Shown here: piece by piece, positions 9,500 to 23,562 of the stretch
Layout: each line of letters begins with the position of its first letter
How positions within the stretch are numbered: position 1 is the first letter of the stretch
Assembly (NCBI RefSeq): GCF_964204645.1
Contig: NC_134029.1
Coordinates: forward strand, 23,268,450 to 23,332,449
Origin: Tubulanus polymorphus
Taxonomy: Eukaryota; Nemertea; Palaeonemertea; Tubulaniformes; Tubulanidae
Reading direction: 5' to 3'
DNA length: 64,000 bases
Notes under the pieces: generated by a model
What the model was told of the DNA's origin: nothing
What the model saw: the letters and a program-made list of their open reading frames with translations, nothing else
Databases searched by the model: none
Made by a program: the position numbers and the translations under genes

Positions 9500-12280
9500 T
9501 TATCTCCATTCGTAAAATGCATCTTAACCTCAAGAAACGTTACACATTTAATCTATCGTCTAGAAAAAGCACACAGTGCGAAATTAAAAACATTCCGTTA
9601 ATTTCCATCAATTCGTTATAGGACCACTGGAAGAAAAGACTCGTCGGTTTTTTCCGCGGTGCGTTTCGTGTTGAAACGGATGGCAAGAAATACGAAGAGA
9701 AGCGGGTGACCTTAAAACAATACAATGGTATTATACTAGATTATCTTAAAAAGCGTATCAAATGACACCTTTTACTGTTAGTGTGTAACACTAAACATAA
9801 CGAAATATTTCGGATACATCAGGAAAAATCAATGAGGTAAATATATATAATGTATTCAAAATCGTCGGGAATTGGAATCTGAGCCGATGGTTTGATCTGA
9901 AGTTGGCTTTCACTCCCGAACAAATACTAATAGGCGGAACTGCGCAACTTTTTTTCTGGTCGCATGAAAGCATTTTACGCGCGCACATGCCAGGAATGGT
10001 CATGAGTCAATTTTCCAGTAAATTTTAACGGATAAAAAGCTGCTGCTATGACAGTGGAAACCATCATCGTTGATGGATTGAATCGCGAGTGAGCTGGCTG
10101 TCTCATCTTCCGTTGAAAGAAAAACATTACGGCGACATTGTCTGAATTGGAGTATGCGCAGACGACAGGTCTAAAAACACTAACTGATTAAACAGACGAC
10201 ATGAACGGGACGGCGGTGACAGTAGGTATTACCCTTGCCATATTGAAGACATTGGTTAATTAAATTCAAGTTGCGGTTGGCGCAGCTCAACTTTCAAACA
10301 TCGATAACCTTCCAATATATACTCGTCACAAGACCATGAAAATGAGACTTGGAATAAATCAGGACATAAAATATTTGTGGACAATATTTCTATAATTACA
10401 CCCTAGGATGTTGCTGGGATGCATCATGAAATAATGGACTCGTTGCAAAAGCAATTTGGGAAGAACGCCTGGTTTTGGTCAATAAGGATCCCAAATGCTA
10501 TTTGACTCGCTTCGGTCAAGATATGCCAGCTATTATGGTTTGTGACACTTTATTGGGCCGTTGGGAAACGGCGAGCAATATAGATGGCATTTGCCCTTTG
10601 TCATATCATCATTGCCTCATAATTTGATGGCCTATCAACTCACTCGGTAACGATGTACGAGTCTGGACATTCGGCTCTGAGATATGATGCCGTGGCACCG
10701 CGCAGCCTAAAACGTGCCATGAGGTGAATTAAACACCTGGTGCTTATGGAAATATTATGCATGCGCGATGTTTGCGACAATGCAGTTCGACACGTAATAA
10801 ACGATGCAGGGCTGCTCTTTATGAAGCCCCAGTAGAGGCCGATGGCAATGATTTTGTGGCCGAAAAATGAAATATACATGACGAAGCGACGATGGCAGAC
10901 CGTCCCGATGGTACAATCGCAGGGACAATACCACTCTTTCTAATAGAGCTCTAGTCACATCAGTAACGAGGGACAATGATGGATTCTGCTCGGAATATTA
11001 AAATACCATCCACAATCGCGTATATACATTTTGTTGTATACCAAAAATTATATAAGAGTTTGTTATGAATGTTAACTTGTCTTCAAAACGATACAAGACG
11101 TTTCAACCATTCTCGAGTGACTGTGTTTAGTTTGAGCTGCATGGACTCGACACTGGGTGCGTTGTTTGACTTGTCGTTCGAAGGAAGGCGCGTCACACTA
11201 GTTAGACCGTTGTAAACGGGTCCGTGCCTGGAACGGGCCAAATCAGAGTCACTGAATTGGCTACAGGTGGCTCAATGAGGTTTTTGTTTCATACGGAATG
11301 AATATGGAGAAAGTGTTGACGGTCATCATTTAGTAATCGATCAATTTTCAAGCCTTGAGACCGGCAACTCAATAAGCTCTGTGTTTAGGATATTTGATGA
11401 CACTCCAGTGCATTGCGGTATGCTATTGCTAATCAATGCAGTGTCCCTTATACGACTAATTGGCCTAATTATCAATGCAAGTCAGTCTTCGATATATTCC
11501 ATTTGTCACGAAAATCATCAACCGCAGTTGAGATATATCCATACAGTCATGGAACCAGCCAAACCCCCTAATCATCAGGCAGTTCAGAGAAATATGACAT
11601 TCGAATTGCAATAATTCCCATAACTTAGAATATATCGGTTGTTTTCCAAGCCTCTCATCCTTTGGAGAACAACGAAGACTGTGTTTTTGGCGATATTTCC
11701 TGATAATCAATCTGCTTTAAGAATCGCTCGCGACCCGCTGCGATAAGTCACCTGAGCCCCGTATCAGAGCTCTCGACACGATGGAGATGACTGACGGGTC
11801 TCACCGCAATCAAACTTTTACCATCGTCGAGTTTCATTCACGACGTCGGAGAGGGTTCGCTGACCATGTCACGGTTGTCACACGGAGACGCCTGGTCTGT
11901 GCAGGGATATTGGTTGGATTTCAGGGTCAGCAGCGTAGTTGACTCCTGCCAGTCATTTGTGACATTGATGCGTATTTACTTATCTTCTACATATATTCTT
12001 GACAAGCCGAGATCCTCGCCAGGCAAACTCAAAGAAATATCGCGTTTCTTATCTCTACATATGATATTAACGGTGAAATAGTAACCCACATTGCTATCCA
12101 TTGTGATATGATTTGGATTATTTTCTTTTGTTGTAAGCATTGCGACAGCAAGAAGGAAGCTATGAAAACTTTCTCTTCGGAAACGTGAGGTTTTTCTGTT
12201 GGGAACGAAATTATCGCATGAATTAAAAGAAATTTAATCGAGTGATTGACATATATTTGATAAAGACATGTATGGTGTTC

Positions 12281-12391
12281 TGGACCCAGTTCCACAGTTC
12301 TGAGTTAAGATTTGACTCTGAGTCAACTCATTAAAAATGCCGTAATTTCAACTCAGAGTTAACTATATCTCACAACTGTTGAACTGGATCC
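12281..12391. mobile_element. MITE, GGNCCCAGTTCCACAG family, copy 1
   Basis: The left end reads GGACCCAGTTCCACAGTTCT and the right end ACAACTGTTGAACTGGATCC, an imperfect terminal inverted repeat. Inner blocks GACTCTGAGTCAACTC and CAACTCAGAGTTAACT form a second inverted pair. Non-coding, about 110 bp. It shares ends and inner blocks with 15039-15146. Confidence 0.65.
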
Positions 12392-13127
12392 TGCATATTA
12401 TGATTTATTTTCGAACATAGATTTTCAATCAGTTGTTACATGGAAATCTATGCAGTTATCTCTTGAAAATGGACTGGTGAATTCGTTTGACAAACAAACA
12501 TTTACTCCTTCCGGTCCGAATTACTTTTGACACCGTGGGAGGAACCTATTAGAAGTTATGAATACCGCCGCCATCACATCTTAGCAATTTTCATCTCGGA
12601 AAGTTGTCTTTTTCGCATCGGAGTTAGCGACACGACGCACGGTGAGAGGAGAGCCGTCATGTCATCAGAGCGGATCGCAATCAGTCGATATCCAACGCAA
12701 ATTCCTTATCACGTGTGACAACTGAAAGCTTGACCTGCGACCCCCCTGCGCCAATCACTTTCCGTCTCGCGGGAGGGAAGCGCGTGCAGCTTATACGCAA
12801 AAATTCGTCCATTTTTTTTCTCCGGAAAGAAATTCTCGACAAAAAATGTTTCGTCTGCGATGACGGGCGAGGATTCTGCAAGATCATCGATTAGTAGATT
12901 CAATTAAACGCTTAGTGAACGGAAAAAATCATTGAATTTTATGATACAGTCGCCAATATAAAATATATATGAATATCAATCTCATAATTCTTTTTATTTC
13001 ACTCGAATAAATATAACCAAAAATACATAATGAGAATACTCTTTATATATTTTTGATATAACCGATCCCCCAATTCTATAGTTTCACCGACAACGTTTTT
13101 CTTGGAACTATTGTAATTTACTCAAAC

Positions 13128-13270
13128 TGGGGCCGTTTGCATAGTCGCGACCTAAGTCCAAAAGTGGTCTTAAAACTTAAGACTGGTCTTAAGTTGTTAG
13201 ATTGGCTATAGAACGAAGTTGGTCTTAGACTGGTCTTAAGTCTAAGCCATGACTATGCAACCGGCCCCTG
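13128..13270. mobile_element. MITE, GGGGCCGGTTGCATAGTC family, copy 1
   Basis: The ends GGGGCCGTTTGCATAGTC and GACTATGCAACCGGCCCC are inverted copies. The interior contains CCAAAAGTGG, repeated GGTCTTAAGT-type blocks and TTGTTAGATTGGCTATA. The same arrangement recurs at 23412-23562. Confidence 0.8.
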
Positions 13271-13421
13271 GAGCTTAATATATCATATGGACTCTAACCC
13301 CCACACGTAAGTTGAAACGAAAAATAAACTTAAGCTCTAGGAAACATTTCGTAGTTTTTCTTTGATATTGTGGATCGTTTTAGCGCGGATTCAGAGTGTT
13401 TCATTTATAAGTTATGTCCAA

Positions 13422-13507
13422 GCCGACGACGAAATGTTGAAATTTGAACGACGAGTCAGACGCATTTGAAGAATTCAGCAATCGATTTATTTTTCTTCGT
13501 CGTCGGC
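13422..13507. repeat. 12-bp perfect inverted repeat flanking ~62 bp
   Basis: GCCGACGACGAA at 13422-13433 and TTCGTCGTCGGC at 13496-13507 are exact reverse complements in otherwise AT-rich DNA. They could form a hairpin or be a chance pairing of two GAC-type repeats. Confidence 0.4.
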
Positions 13508-14806
13508 AGTCGTCACGAGATACACGTCAACTTTAGATGAGATCGATGTTACAAATCAGTGATCCAATATCCGGCGTGATTTCAACGCTTCACTAGCGAC
13601 AATCTCCTGTCGTTGACGGCGACAAATTTAGAACCGTGTCACACACGACAAATCTCCCTCGAGTCGTCTTCATATTCCCCAGTTTCTTTCTCTTCAACTC
13701 GATTGAGATATATTGATTGATTGATAGTTGCGGAGGAACTGGGTTCCATCATCGGAGACCAGCGTCAATAATCTAGTATAATAGAAGTCCATTTTATACC
13801 TATCACGAAGGCAGAGCTGGATTACTTCATCTCTATTTGACACCGATCTATGTCCCCTGAAAGGTTTTGAAGGTCGTACATATGTCTAACTCAGTGTCTG
13901 TATTCCGCAAATATATGTCAACGTCAAAAGAAGTCCAGGACAACTTGTCCAGATATCAACAAGTCACTAATTGAAATCATTTATCGGATATACGGGGACT
14001 CGCGTCTAATCGCATTACTCCGCGCAAATACTAAAATGACATTTCGAATGTCTGATACGATCGGAAAATCTTCTCATTTGCATAAAACGAAGATGAGATA
14101 CGATAAAATGACAGCGTGCGGGTAACTCCGACTCGTTGACACGGCGGCATCGGAAGAATTTCATTAAATTAAGCGAATAGTATCGGGATAGTTATAATTC
14201 ACCTGTCTCCCCGCGTGCCACTAGTCGGTGAGGTAAACACGGCAAATATACTCTCTGACATGACGACAGATGGGCGCGTCGCCATTCCCAATTGCGTCGT
14301 TCCACTTCCAAGCTGTTCCCGAAGACAAACATCGTTGTCATTAATGTCGCTACATGGGGAAAGTGATGGATCGAATAGTCGCGGTTTAATCCCGTAAACC
14401 GTTGCAGAATCAGCGTGCCGGGCGCTTTGCCTGATCGTGCCGTGATGCATCGTGCTTTTGTGGTGATTTGACAATTATAGCAACTCTCCGACGCATCGAT
14501 GCAAAGTCAACGCCATCTCGTCCATCGTCGGCTTAGGTTTTGTTTGTTTATTCATTTGATTATTCGTGCGTAAAAATGTTTCCAGTCACCGATATGATTA
14601 GATTTCCTTCAATAGCAGGACCTCCTTTATTTATTGTGGTATTCTAATTACGTAATTATTTTCTAGCTAAATTTTCAATACCCGCGTAAAGTGCGCTGTA
14701 TTAATTTCTCCATTGAAACAATTTTTTCTTCCTTAAGATTTTGGATTAAATTAGGGTTTGTCCTTGTTATTTATTCTATTGGAAGATTTGGTGTAATTTG
14801 TTTGTT

Positions 14807-14916
14807 TTGATTTGGTGTAACCCACCACACCTGCCGGTAGCGAAACAGGAAGTTTGATTTTGAAATTGGAAATCGAAGTAGAGATATAGTTGTGTGATCG
14901 GCGGTCGAATTAGCAG
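14807..14916. repeat. Dispersed ~110-bp repeat, copy 1
   Basis: The segment contains TTTTGATTTGGTGT, a CCACACCTGCCGGTAGCGA-type block, CAGGAAGTTTGAT and GGAAATCGAAGTA, and ends in CGGTCGAATT. The same blocks occur in the same order at 33209-33315. No RNA polymerase III A or B box is evident, so I do not call it a SINE. Confidence 0.6.
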
Positions 14917-15038
14917 AATTTTCTTCTTTAAATCGAAGTAAATCATTGGAAATTTCGGGAAAAAATTAGATTTGACCCCAAGTTGTACACAGAATAAGAA
15001 TCCAATCTGAATATCTCGTAAGTTTCTTCAAGTGTCCA

Positions 15039-15146
15039 GGGCCCAGTTCCACAGTTGTGAGTAAGTTAGAGTTTACTCTGAGTTAGTTGATTTTCAATGT
15101 TTCAACTCTAGATTCAAATTTAACTCAGAACTGTGGAACCGGGTCC
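15039..15146. mobile_element. MITE, GGNCCCAGTTCCACAG family, copy 2
   Basis: The left end GGGCCCAGTTCCACAGTTGT and the right end AACTGTGGAACCGGGTCC are inverted copies. Inner TTTACTCTGAGTTAG and ATTTAACTCAGAAC form the secondary stem seen in copy 1. Confidence 0.7.
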
Positions 15147-15668
15147 AGAACAAGATGGATAACTATTCGCGATCAGTTTCAACTATTTTCCTTGATCTAA
15201 TACTAACGATCGATGCAGATTGGTTTTATGAGATAGTTTATGGTAAACCCTGATCACGGTTTAAGTGGCTTCTATCTGCCAGATGACATCTCCGTAAATG
15301 AAATTCATGATCATGGTTTTATTTATCGTACGCGACTGACACGGCTTATACTGAGTTATTGGTTGACTCAATATCAACAGTTCGAAAAAGATGAAAAACC
15401 ACCGAAGACATTGAAACCCATTCATCTTAAATTCGTACCATGAAAAAAACCTTTCAAATTCCTGAATCCTGTTAAAGAAGTTACATCAGTTAAAACAGAA
15501 CTTCTGAACTTCAGGGACCCTGACAACAGTTCAGTTGATTGCTTGCAGTTGCAGTACCGGTGTCATAATCCCCTTCATGCTCCCCTCTCAGGATTAAGGG
15601 TAGGGTTTGCGTCCGCGTTATTCGGCTCGTGTGCGGGGGTCATGGTCAGCAGCCCCGTTGTGACTATC

Positions 15669-15680
15669 TTTGGGGGGGGG
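15669..15680 (+). repeat. Short G tract
   Basis: A homopolymer run of about ten G residues lies near 15670 in a locally GC-rich patch. A short TA dinucleotide array follows near 15792-15811. Both are simple sequence. Confidence 0.6.
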
Positions 15681-17345
15681 GGCATTACCGTTTTCCCCCT
15701 AACTGAACTTTATACAAACAAGGTTGACGTATTTTTTGTAATAATTACGTCCAGTTTTTTTCTTCATATCAATTAACGTATACACAGTCGTGTATATATA
15801 TATATATATATCTATTGGCAGCATGTATTGTGTGGCGTATGTTCCGTTAATTATTATAGGTAATGTGCTAGTGTCGTTAGCATTCGCTGTCACCATCGCA
15901 TATAGTTAATAATCTGAATAGGAATCGCTCGATTCAGTGTCCGGCGACCATCTGAACGCTGGTGAACTTGGTGACGGGTTGGTCTGTATCGTTGACGCCG
16001 GGTTGACGTGCTGTGGAATGGTGTAGCAGTGACACTCAGACAGTTGTTGACTCAAGCACTGCGGTGGTGACGACAATGTCGCTAAGTCTCCTCAATATAG
16101 CCGCAGTTGATGAAGCAATCGGAATGACACTGCGACGATGGGATCACGATGCCAGCAGCCCAGGAGGTAGGCTACGGTTTTCAGTTTAGATTTAATTACT
16201 AGTCAATTGTATGAATAGAATCTTGTCAGATGAGATGATAATGTTGGTCAGCGCTTACAGCTCCGCGGTAAAGGAAGCTTCTGTATTTCATCAGATAAAT
16301 ACGTAATAGGGCCTGACTGTGTCAGGGTAGATTTTGGGGGTATGATTCGAGGATTATTGAAATGTTATGTTGGTATTCAAGAGGAAATATTCCGATGTAT
16401 TTAACCATCTCTATACTACGTATAAAACTATGGTAGTTAACATCATTTGGTAGTTTGAACACGTATCAGTTTACGAATTGAATAGCCAGCAACCTTTCAA
16501 TTGACAAGAATTATCAGTTGACTCAACTAGATCAGTGAAAAACAACTTTTTTATGAATGGTGATTAAAAGCAATGCGAATGCCTTAATTAACTAATTGCC
16601 TAGAATTATGCCTGGTTCGTAATATACATTTCATGGTTCGTATATGGGTTGTTTGGGTTTTTTGTTATAGAATCATAAACCATAGATCAATTTAGAATGA
16701 ATTCCCAAATTTGTAACTTGTCAAAAGAGGAAAGACAGTAATGGGACAAGAAATACTTAATCATCTAAAGTGATCTGAATTATTCACTATGCATTGAAAA
16801 TTGTTGTATTGTGCAATATGTTAATAGGGCTTGAAAATGAAAATGCAACAGACATCACATTTCCAGCAGTACAGGTTGAGTCGGGATCTGGTATAATAGT
16901 GCATACCTCCTCTCTTCACGGATTGATTGCTGACTTATCTCATACAGACACCAGTAATTAATGAATGTTCCATAATAACTGATCAATGGTCTCCTGTTTG
17001 TCAATCATTTTGCTAGTCACAGATCACCGCAGTATGGCTGCCTGTACGTCATAGTTCCTATATATATACGTACGCCTAAACAAATGTTTCGAAAATGAAT
17101 TTCGAATTTAAGGGTCGTTCTATTGGAAACGGGTCAGCAGAACTTCATACTTGAAACTACCTCTGAGAGTCTAATGAAATATAACGATGACTTAAGATTT
17201 AGTTTAGATTGGACGTAATTGTTTCATCAGAGTCCAGTTGACTAATGACTACAAACCATGGAGCAAGTAAAAGTAAAAACCCTGGCCCTAAAACTGACTC
17301 AAAAATGACTAACTGACTTTATGGCTTCCATTTACCGATGACAGG

Positions 17346-17392
17346 TATCCCACGTGGGATATCGATAGGTATCCCCCCTCCCCCCCCCCCCC
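17346..17392. repeat. Perfect 16-bp palindrome with central E-box, next to a C tract
   Basis: TATCCCACGTGGGATA at 17346-17361 is an exact palindrome around CACGTG. It is followed by GATAGGTATCCCCCC and a run of about thirteen C at 17380-17392. GGTATCCC occurs twice, so the palindrome may belong to a decayed repeat rather than a bHLH site. Confidence 0.55.
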
Positions 17393-20300
17393 GGGATGCC
17401 ATCATCCATGCGCACTGGACAATGGTCTTAGTAGATATGGCTGTATAATACGAATCGATAGCACATTCGTATATCGAGCTGTCTCAGTTGTCCCATATAA
17501 TTGACGAATGTTATTCCTAATGACATATTATGTGACATAGAATATCTGCGAAGCTTTTTTTGTCGTGTCATAAATGAGTCACTTAATTGGTAGTAGATGT
17601 AGCACACTACGGGGTCTCTGGTTGATTTAATTACATTTCACACTTATCACCGGGTCAACAAGTATTTGCATTGTGTTGTGAAATGCGACAGGTCTCGTCG
17701 ATTCTAATTGAGCCCGCGGCTCTTTAAGGACCGTTTCAATCAATGGCATGTGATGTTATTAGGTTTATGGACACGGACGACAAATTTGAAAAACATGTTT
17801 TCTCTTGAAGGTAAATAATTTCCAGACTGAAAACCTGGTACAAAAGGAGAAATGAAGAATGAAATAAAAAAATTGAAGTTAACAATCTTTTCACCTATAT
17901 TTAGGAGAGTATGTATGCCTATTCTGAGTGGATCCATCGTCTTTTGATAATGCATTCTTTTGTAGTATGTGAAATATTGCGGTTCTTCTGAGATGAATAG
18001 ATTCTATTTCCCTTTATGGATTAGGTCTATATTCACCTATTTCAGCGACTGAGAGCACCAACGCTGTCGCTGCTGTTGTTGCTGCTGCTGCTGATGCGGC
18101 GGAATGTCTCCTCATCAGTGTGACACTTGTTACTATTGACATCAGCGACGTGATCCGATCAGAGATGACTTCAATACCCGCGACGTCACATCTGACTCAG
18201 CTATAATTGAATTATCATTGATGAATTCGTGCTCGCGCTTCCTACTGGACAAATAGATTATGGGGACAGACAGTAAGATAGTTATGAGATGGTGGCTGTG
18301 TACGAGAGGAGAGGTCGCTATCTACTCTCAGTTTCTGAGTCCATGAACTTGGAAATTCATATTGGGTCGATTTCCACCGGTGTCCAGTTTACTTTGAACT
18401 ACGTATATTCATATTAAGAGAATGTGTTTGAATCTAATTTTTAGTAGAAGTGACTCAGTTACGAGGAAATAAGACCTGTGTGATGATTTCTGCACCAACA
18501 ATGTGAACGTTTGCCGTTCAAATATAAACTTCGAAGTTCTGGCAGAAAAAAATAATCTATACACGAAAATGTGTGGCAATATCGGCGATAAAATTCTAGA
18601 AAGAATGAATGGTGAGCCAATTCAAACATCAATTTTCATTTGTTGCCGTATATAGCGTCACGCATTAAAATCTGCGTCATAATCTTTTTCAAAATCTTTT
18701 CTTGTCGCTAATGAATTCTACTTATTTCGCTTCGGTTATTTGTATAAGAGTTTGACCAGGTGAGGGGTCGAGGGCTTGATTTCATTGTGTGTGTGTGTGC
18801 GGCGCAGCAGCATGCACTGTGTGACAATGTGTACTGCATCCTGCTGATTACCAGTGACAGCTGTTGATACTGAAAACAGTTGATAAGAAACAGGCATCAT
18901 TTTACAGCCTCTCTAGTGTGCTGTAGCACAGTGACATGCCTATAGTCGTATACACGCTATACACACACACTCAACACATGCGACCTGAATATCCACATCA
19001 TTTTCTTCTGACCACGCGGGACAGGCACACCTCTGCGCCACTACTTCAGCTATCTTACCTACCAGATACTCGATCTACTGACTAAGTTAACTCACGAAAA
19101 GTTTGTCAACTTTTAGAAGACAGATTTTATAGAGGAACAACGACAAAGAAAGAGAAGAGAAGTTCTAGAGACATTTACGTTACATATTGCTGTACAACTT
19201 AGATGCAGGTTAGTCACCAATAAGTTTTTGCGATAAGTTAAGATTTAAATTTCAGCTACGAATAACACGGCGGGCAAAACTTATACCATGGTTAATGGAG
19301 TGATGCTGCATGTATATATCGCTGATATGATATTTCTTTCACATTAATCGTCGTAGGCATTTAGTAGTGATGTTAAGGTTAAATTGATTAAATTTCTAAC
19401 TGAAACTTATTTTATTAACACATTGCTTAAACTTTAGTGTCCACTTCGAGTCAAGTTCAAGTCTGCATTGATAATTATCGAAATGAAGTTTTTGGACTAT
19501 TTAATAGGATCGATTAAAAAGATCATTGCTTATCACAGCGATCATTACTTATCAAGTTGCATTTGGGCGTATTAAAATGACCTTTAGAATATCTTACGAA
19601 ACTGTTAGAATGATAAGAAGATATTCAGTCAGTTATTTATAAATCTTTTGAATCCAGTGTTCCTGTTGTTCTATGCTGATTTTTCCCGTGTCATTGTTTC
19701 ACAATCGATTCCTATATACAGGATAGAGGAGATGATGATGATGACTCATTTGACCCTCTTCTTTTTCGTCACAACAAACCAGGTCTTTGTCTCAAAACGT
19801 ATGTCTGTTGATCACATGTGGCTGCTTATCACCGCTTATCCCTGTCTGTACCGCATTCTCTTTGTCTCATGGAGCTGAATTCTATAAATACAGTCCTTCA
19901 ACCCATGTCACATAATTCACCCTGAACGAAACTGAAAAAAATATAATCGACAAATCATTACTGTTATCTTGGCTTTTCACACTATTATTTATAGCCACTC
20001 ATAGCTCACTATTTGGAATCATCTTTTGACAAACTCGGAAGTAATGGAAGTAAACTTTTTCAAAATTACTTTAATTTCTCCTCAAATTATGTTTTTCTAA
20101 ATCCACTGAAGACAATGACGCACGTTGATATTAAACTAGGCCAATGTAACTGGTATGGCTATGAAAGCAATGGGGGTCGCGGAATGGGTCGCAATGTTTG
20201 GAAAGTAAACAGCACATTGACCAGACAACTCCCTCAGCAACTTCTTGACGGTTCAATGCTCTGTTTATATATTGAATCATCGGAAGGTCCTCACAGCAGT

Positions 20301-23300
20301 AATAAGACCCTGTTGCCGAGCTAATGAGATATTTCTTGGTCATGCTGTTACACATTATGATTGAGTATAGTGACCAAACCTTTTTCCAGATCTGCTACGG
20401 GTATTCTGGAGTAGATAGAATATTCAGTAGAATTCAATACATTTCTTTAGTTTAAGTTTTTTTCGGATTTTGATTCAGTGCGGTGGCTTTTCGTAGAGAA
20501 ACTTTAGAACGATATTTTCAATAGGGTATCACATTTTTCAATTCAGAGGTGGGGAATTTTTTCCTCTCGGGGAATAGCGCTGGTGACTAAATTTTTTTTT
20601 GTCCGTCGTCACAGTCACCAGTCAGCCAACAAGTTGCATCCCGTCACTTATTACTGCAGAGAATGAGAACTGTCACTGGTAATTCAATCTGAGTCATTGT
20701 ATGTGACAGTTACAGGCGGTAGACGACACACTTTTCTGACTCAACGACGACAAAATCACCAGTGATACTGTCACACGCTGCAGTCCTGCGACACGCGTCA
20801 ACTCTTCGCAGTATTGCTCATCGATTCCGCATTGATCAGTCGCAGCGTTTTGAATCGAATGATTGTCTGCCAACCCCCAGAAAAAGAATAATCAGACTCG
20901 TTATTTGAAGAAGCCCGTCGGTAAATTTGATTTGACTTAAAAAGATTGTTAAAGCGTAAAGCGTATTGATTTTAGAGACGCGGCAACCTAGATTTGTTAT
21001 TCAGAAATTTTGATAATGCTTCGTGGTGTGTATAGTTTTCGACTGGTAGAAATAGCTGACTACAGCGATTTAAGATGCACTGTTCTTACTGAACACGATG
21101 TCCCCATTTCTGATGGTTAGATACTGGGGCAAACCACTTCCATGAAACCAGAGATTTGTCGTCGTATTTATCATGATAGACCAGATGGAAGCGATCAAAG
21201 TCGTTGTTGTTCTGTTTCTCAGAGATAATGTCTGTCTCTGAGTCTCGTGTGTCGTACTGTGTTAATAATTACTAGCAGACTGGTTATAATTTCAAGAGGG
21301 CAATAAAGATGAAAGTTGCCATCCAGGCACTCTATCGACACGAATAGCTTGACATGAATATACAAATTAATAAATATACATATTATATACAAGATGGAGG
21401 GAGTTTTGTACCAAGTGACAGTTGCTGAATTGAGCCGATTGAGGAAACCTCGTCTATGGAAAAATAAGCTGCTCAATCTGCACGGTCCGACGTCTTTCGA
21501 TTTCGGTAACTTGATCCGGCATCGTGAGCTGTTTTACGTTTCTAAAAAAAAGGCAATTTAGGTCTTCTCGCTCTTCATACTCTCAGTCTCTCGATTGTCT
21601 CCGCAACCAAATAAGGCTTCACGCTGCTTCCACAACAGCACTACCAAGAACGTATGTGACCTCAACAGGAAAAGGACATGGCCTAGATTCTCGCTGTGAA
21701 AGCACTTGTCTCCAAAAACAATGATATATGCTGTTATAGACTGATTAGAATTGACAAGTTATGTTGTCACAGGCTTAATTTGACCCCGTGTCACTTCCTG
21801 TGGCTGTTTTCCGTGATACTTGAATGCCACGCATTATTTATGTCACGAATATTATAATTATGTCTGGCTGCTATTTTTCCTCCGGCTCTTTCCGAATAAG
21901 ATAAAACGACAAAGGATAAAATGTAGATAAAATCAAGTAAACGAGGGCGAACATTTTTCGTCTTTCTTACACACTACAGAACTATTTCGTCTCTTGACTT
22001 GTCCAAGATGTATTTTATTGATATGCTCAATTCACCAGTTAAAATAAAGCGAGACAAAACGATTTTAGCGCTACAGAAACTGCTGAAACTCGTCTAGAAT
22101 CTAGATGAAGTTGTAACTGAAGTTTGAAAATTGTCTGTATGCAGACAAAAAACGACACATGGTTGGCGGTAAGCTTTTTATGATCGGACGGGCTTATATA
22201 CCAACCACAGACAGGTTACTGACTAACGACACAACCGCTCTACAGAAACTTACTCGCTCAATTCAACCATACCTTGGCGTTATAATGAGCAGCATTACGG
22301 ACATTCTTACTCACTTTCACGTACATTTATACATGTATAACATTTACATGACATACAACAAAATACGTGGAAATGATGCGGAAATGTCTGGGATGTCGAT
22401 CATGTCCCAGAAAGTGTCAGATTACACTGAGACATTATTATCTTTGTACCGAGTTCAGGCTCTATCATATCAGCCGTACAGTTACATCCAGTCATGCGCA
22501 GATTGTTTATAAGCTTTTTGTTTTTATCTCGGTCCAAAAGTCTTGCCCCAATCTGATGATAGATGCGTTATTGCCGTGATGTCTGGATTTCATTACTCGT
22601 GCGCGTCTCCTGGGGTCACCGGATGTGTTGCGGATGAAATTTGATGAAGTTTTCAAAACTCGATTCAAAATTGTCCTGTTGATTGCCGTTGAAAGTGTTT
22701 AGTACACTCGTGCTAATTCAATCTGCATATAATATTGTCCTAGGCTGTCATCGTTCATATTGTATAACATCAATTTTCGGGCCGCCATTCATTTGGTCTC
22801 CCGAAGGTCTAATTTGTCAGCAAATGGTGTACATATAGCAGACGACATTATTACATCAGCACGAGGGATGGATTGTGACGCACCCTCGACTGCGACGATC
22901 AGTGACCACTTAGAACGCAATGATGGCCCGCGTTCCCTCAACGTTTTAGCATAATTGAACGTGGAATTGAACAAAAAATGACAGCTTATGCCTTTTTTGT
23001 CATCTCAATTTGCGACTAGAATGGGCGTAATTTAATCAACTCGGCAATTGTCTCTAGGCCAATTGCTGAACACGCGCCGATGTGAGTTCAGTTTACGGGA
23101 CTTTCCCGTGTCAATTGGACGATTTGCCGTCGTACGATAATTTTATTCAAAATGCGATTGATGTAAATGTGTTGCCAGTGGCCCCGCAGTGTAGCGGTAA
23201 GGGAATTCGGTGTCCGCAATATTATCAGAAACGGGAACCACACTAGAGAGGGTGGGGTTGCCACAACAAATTAATCGCGACGATAGAATTTTATGAAATC

Positions 23301-23411
23301 CAGCTTTCTATCAGAAAAAAAACCCGTTGTATTTTATTTCATCTATTTATTGGTAAATCTTCGTATAAATCGGAAGTTGTTTGTCAAATATAAACTATAA
23401 GCTCGAACGCT

Positions 23412-23562
23412 CTGGGGCCAGTTTCACAGTCGAGACATAAGTCCAAAAGTGGGCTTAAGTCTTAAGTCTTAAGATTGGTCTTAAGTTGTTAGATTGGCTA
23501 TAAAACTAACATGGTCTTAGACTGGGCTTAAGTCTAAGCCATGACTACGGAACCGGCCCCTG
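23412..23562. mobile_element. MITE, GGGGCCGGTTGCATAGTC family, copy 2
   Basis: The ends GGGGCCAGTTTCACAGTC and GACTACGGAACCGGCCCC and the interior (CCAAAAGTGG, TTAAGTTGTTAGATTGGC, GTCTAAGCCATGACTA) align with 13128-13270 along the whole length. This establishes a family with at least two members in the window. Confidence 0.8.

Noticed and set aside
16076..16166. ATG-initiated 30-codon segment ending at a GAG|GTAGGC donor, considered as a basonuclin first exon
   Set aside because: It ends in phase 1, incompatible with the phase 0 start of exon 2, and has no recognisable sequence; it could at most be a non-coding 5' exon.
20013..20324. 103-codon plus-strand frame
   Set aside because: No domain and no conserved pattern I recognise; overlapping minus-strand frame of similar size.
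22159..22512. 117-codon plus-strand frame in the gene-free interval
   Set aside because: No recognisable domain; composition resembles translated AT-rich DNA.
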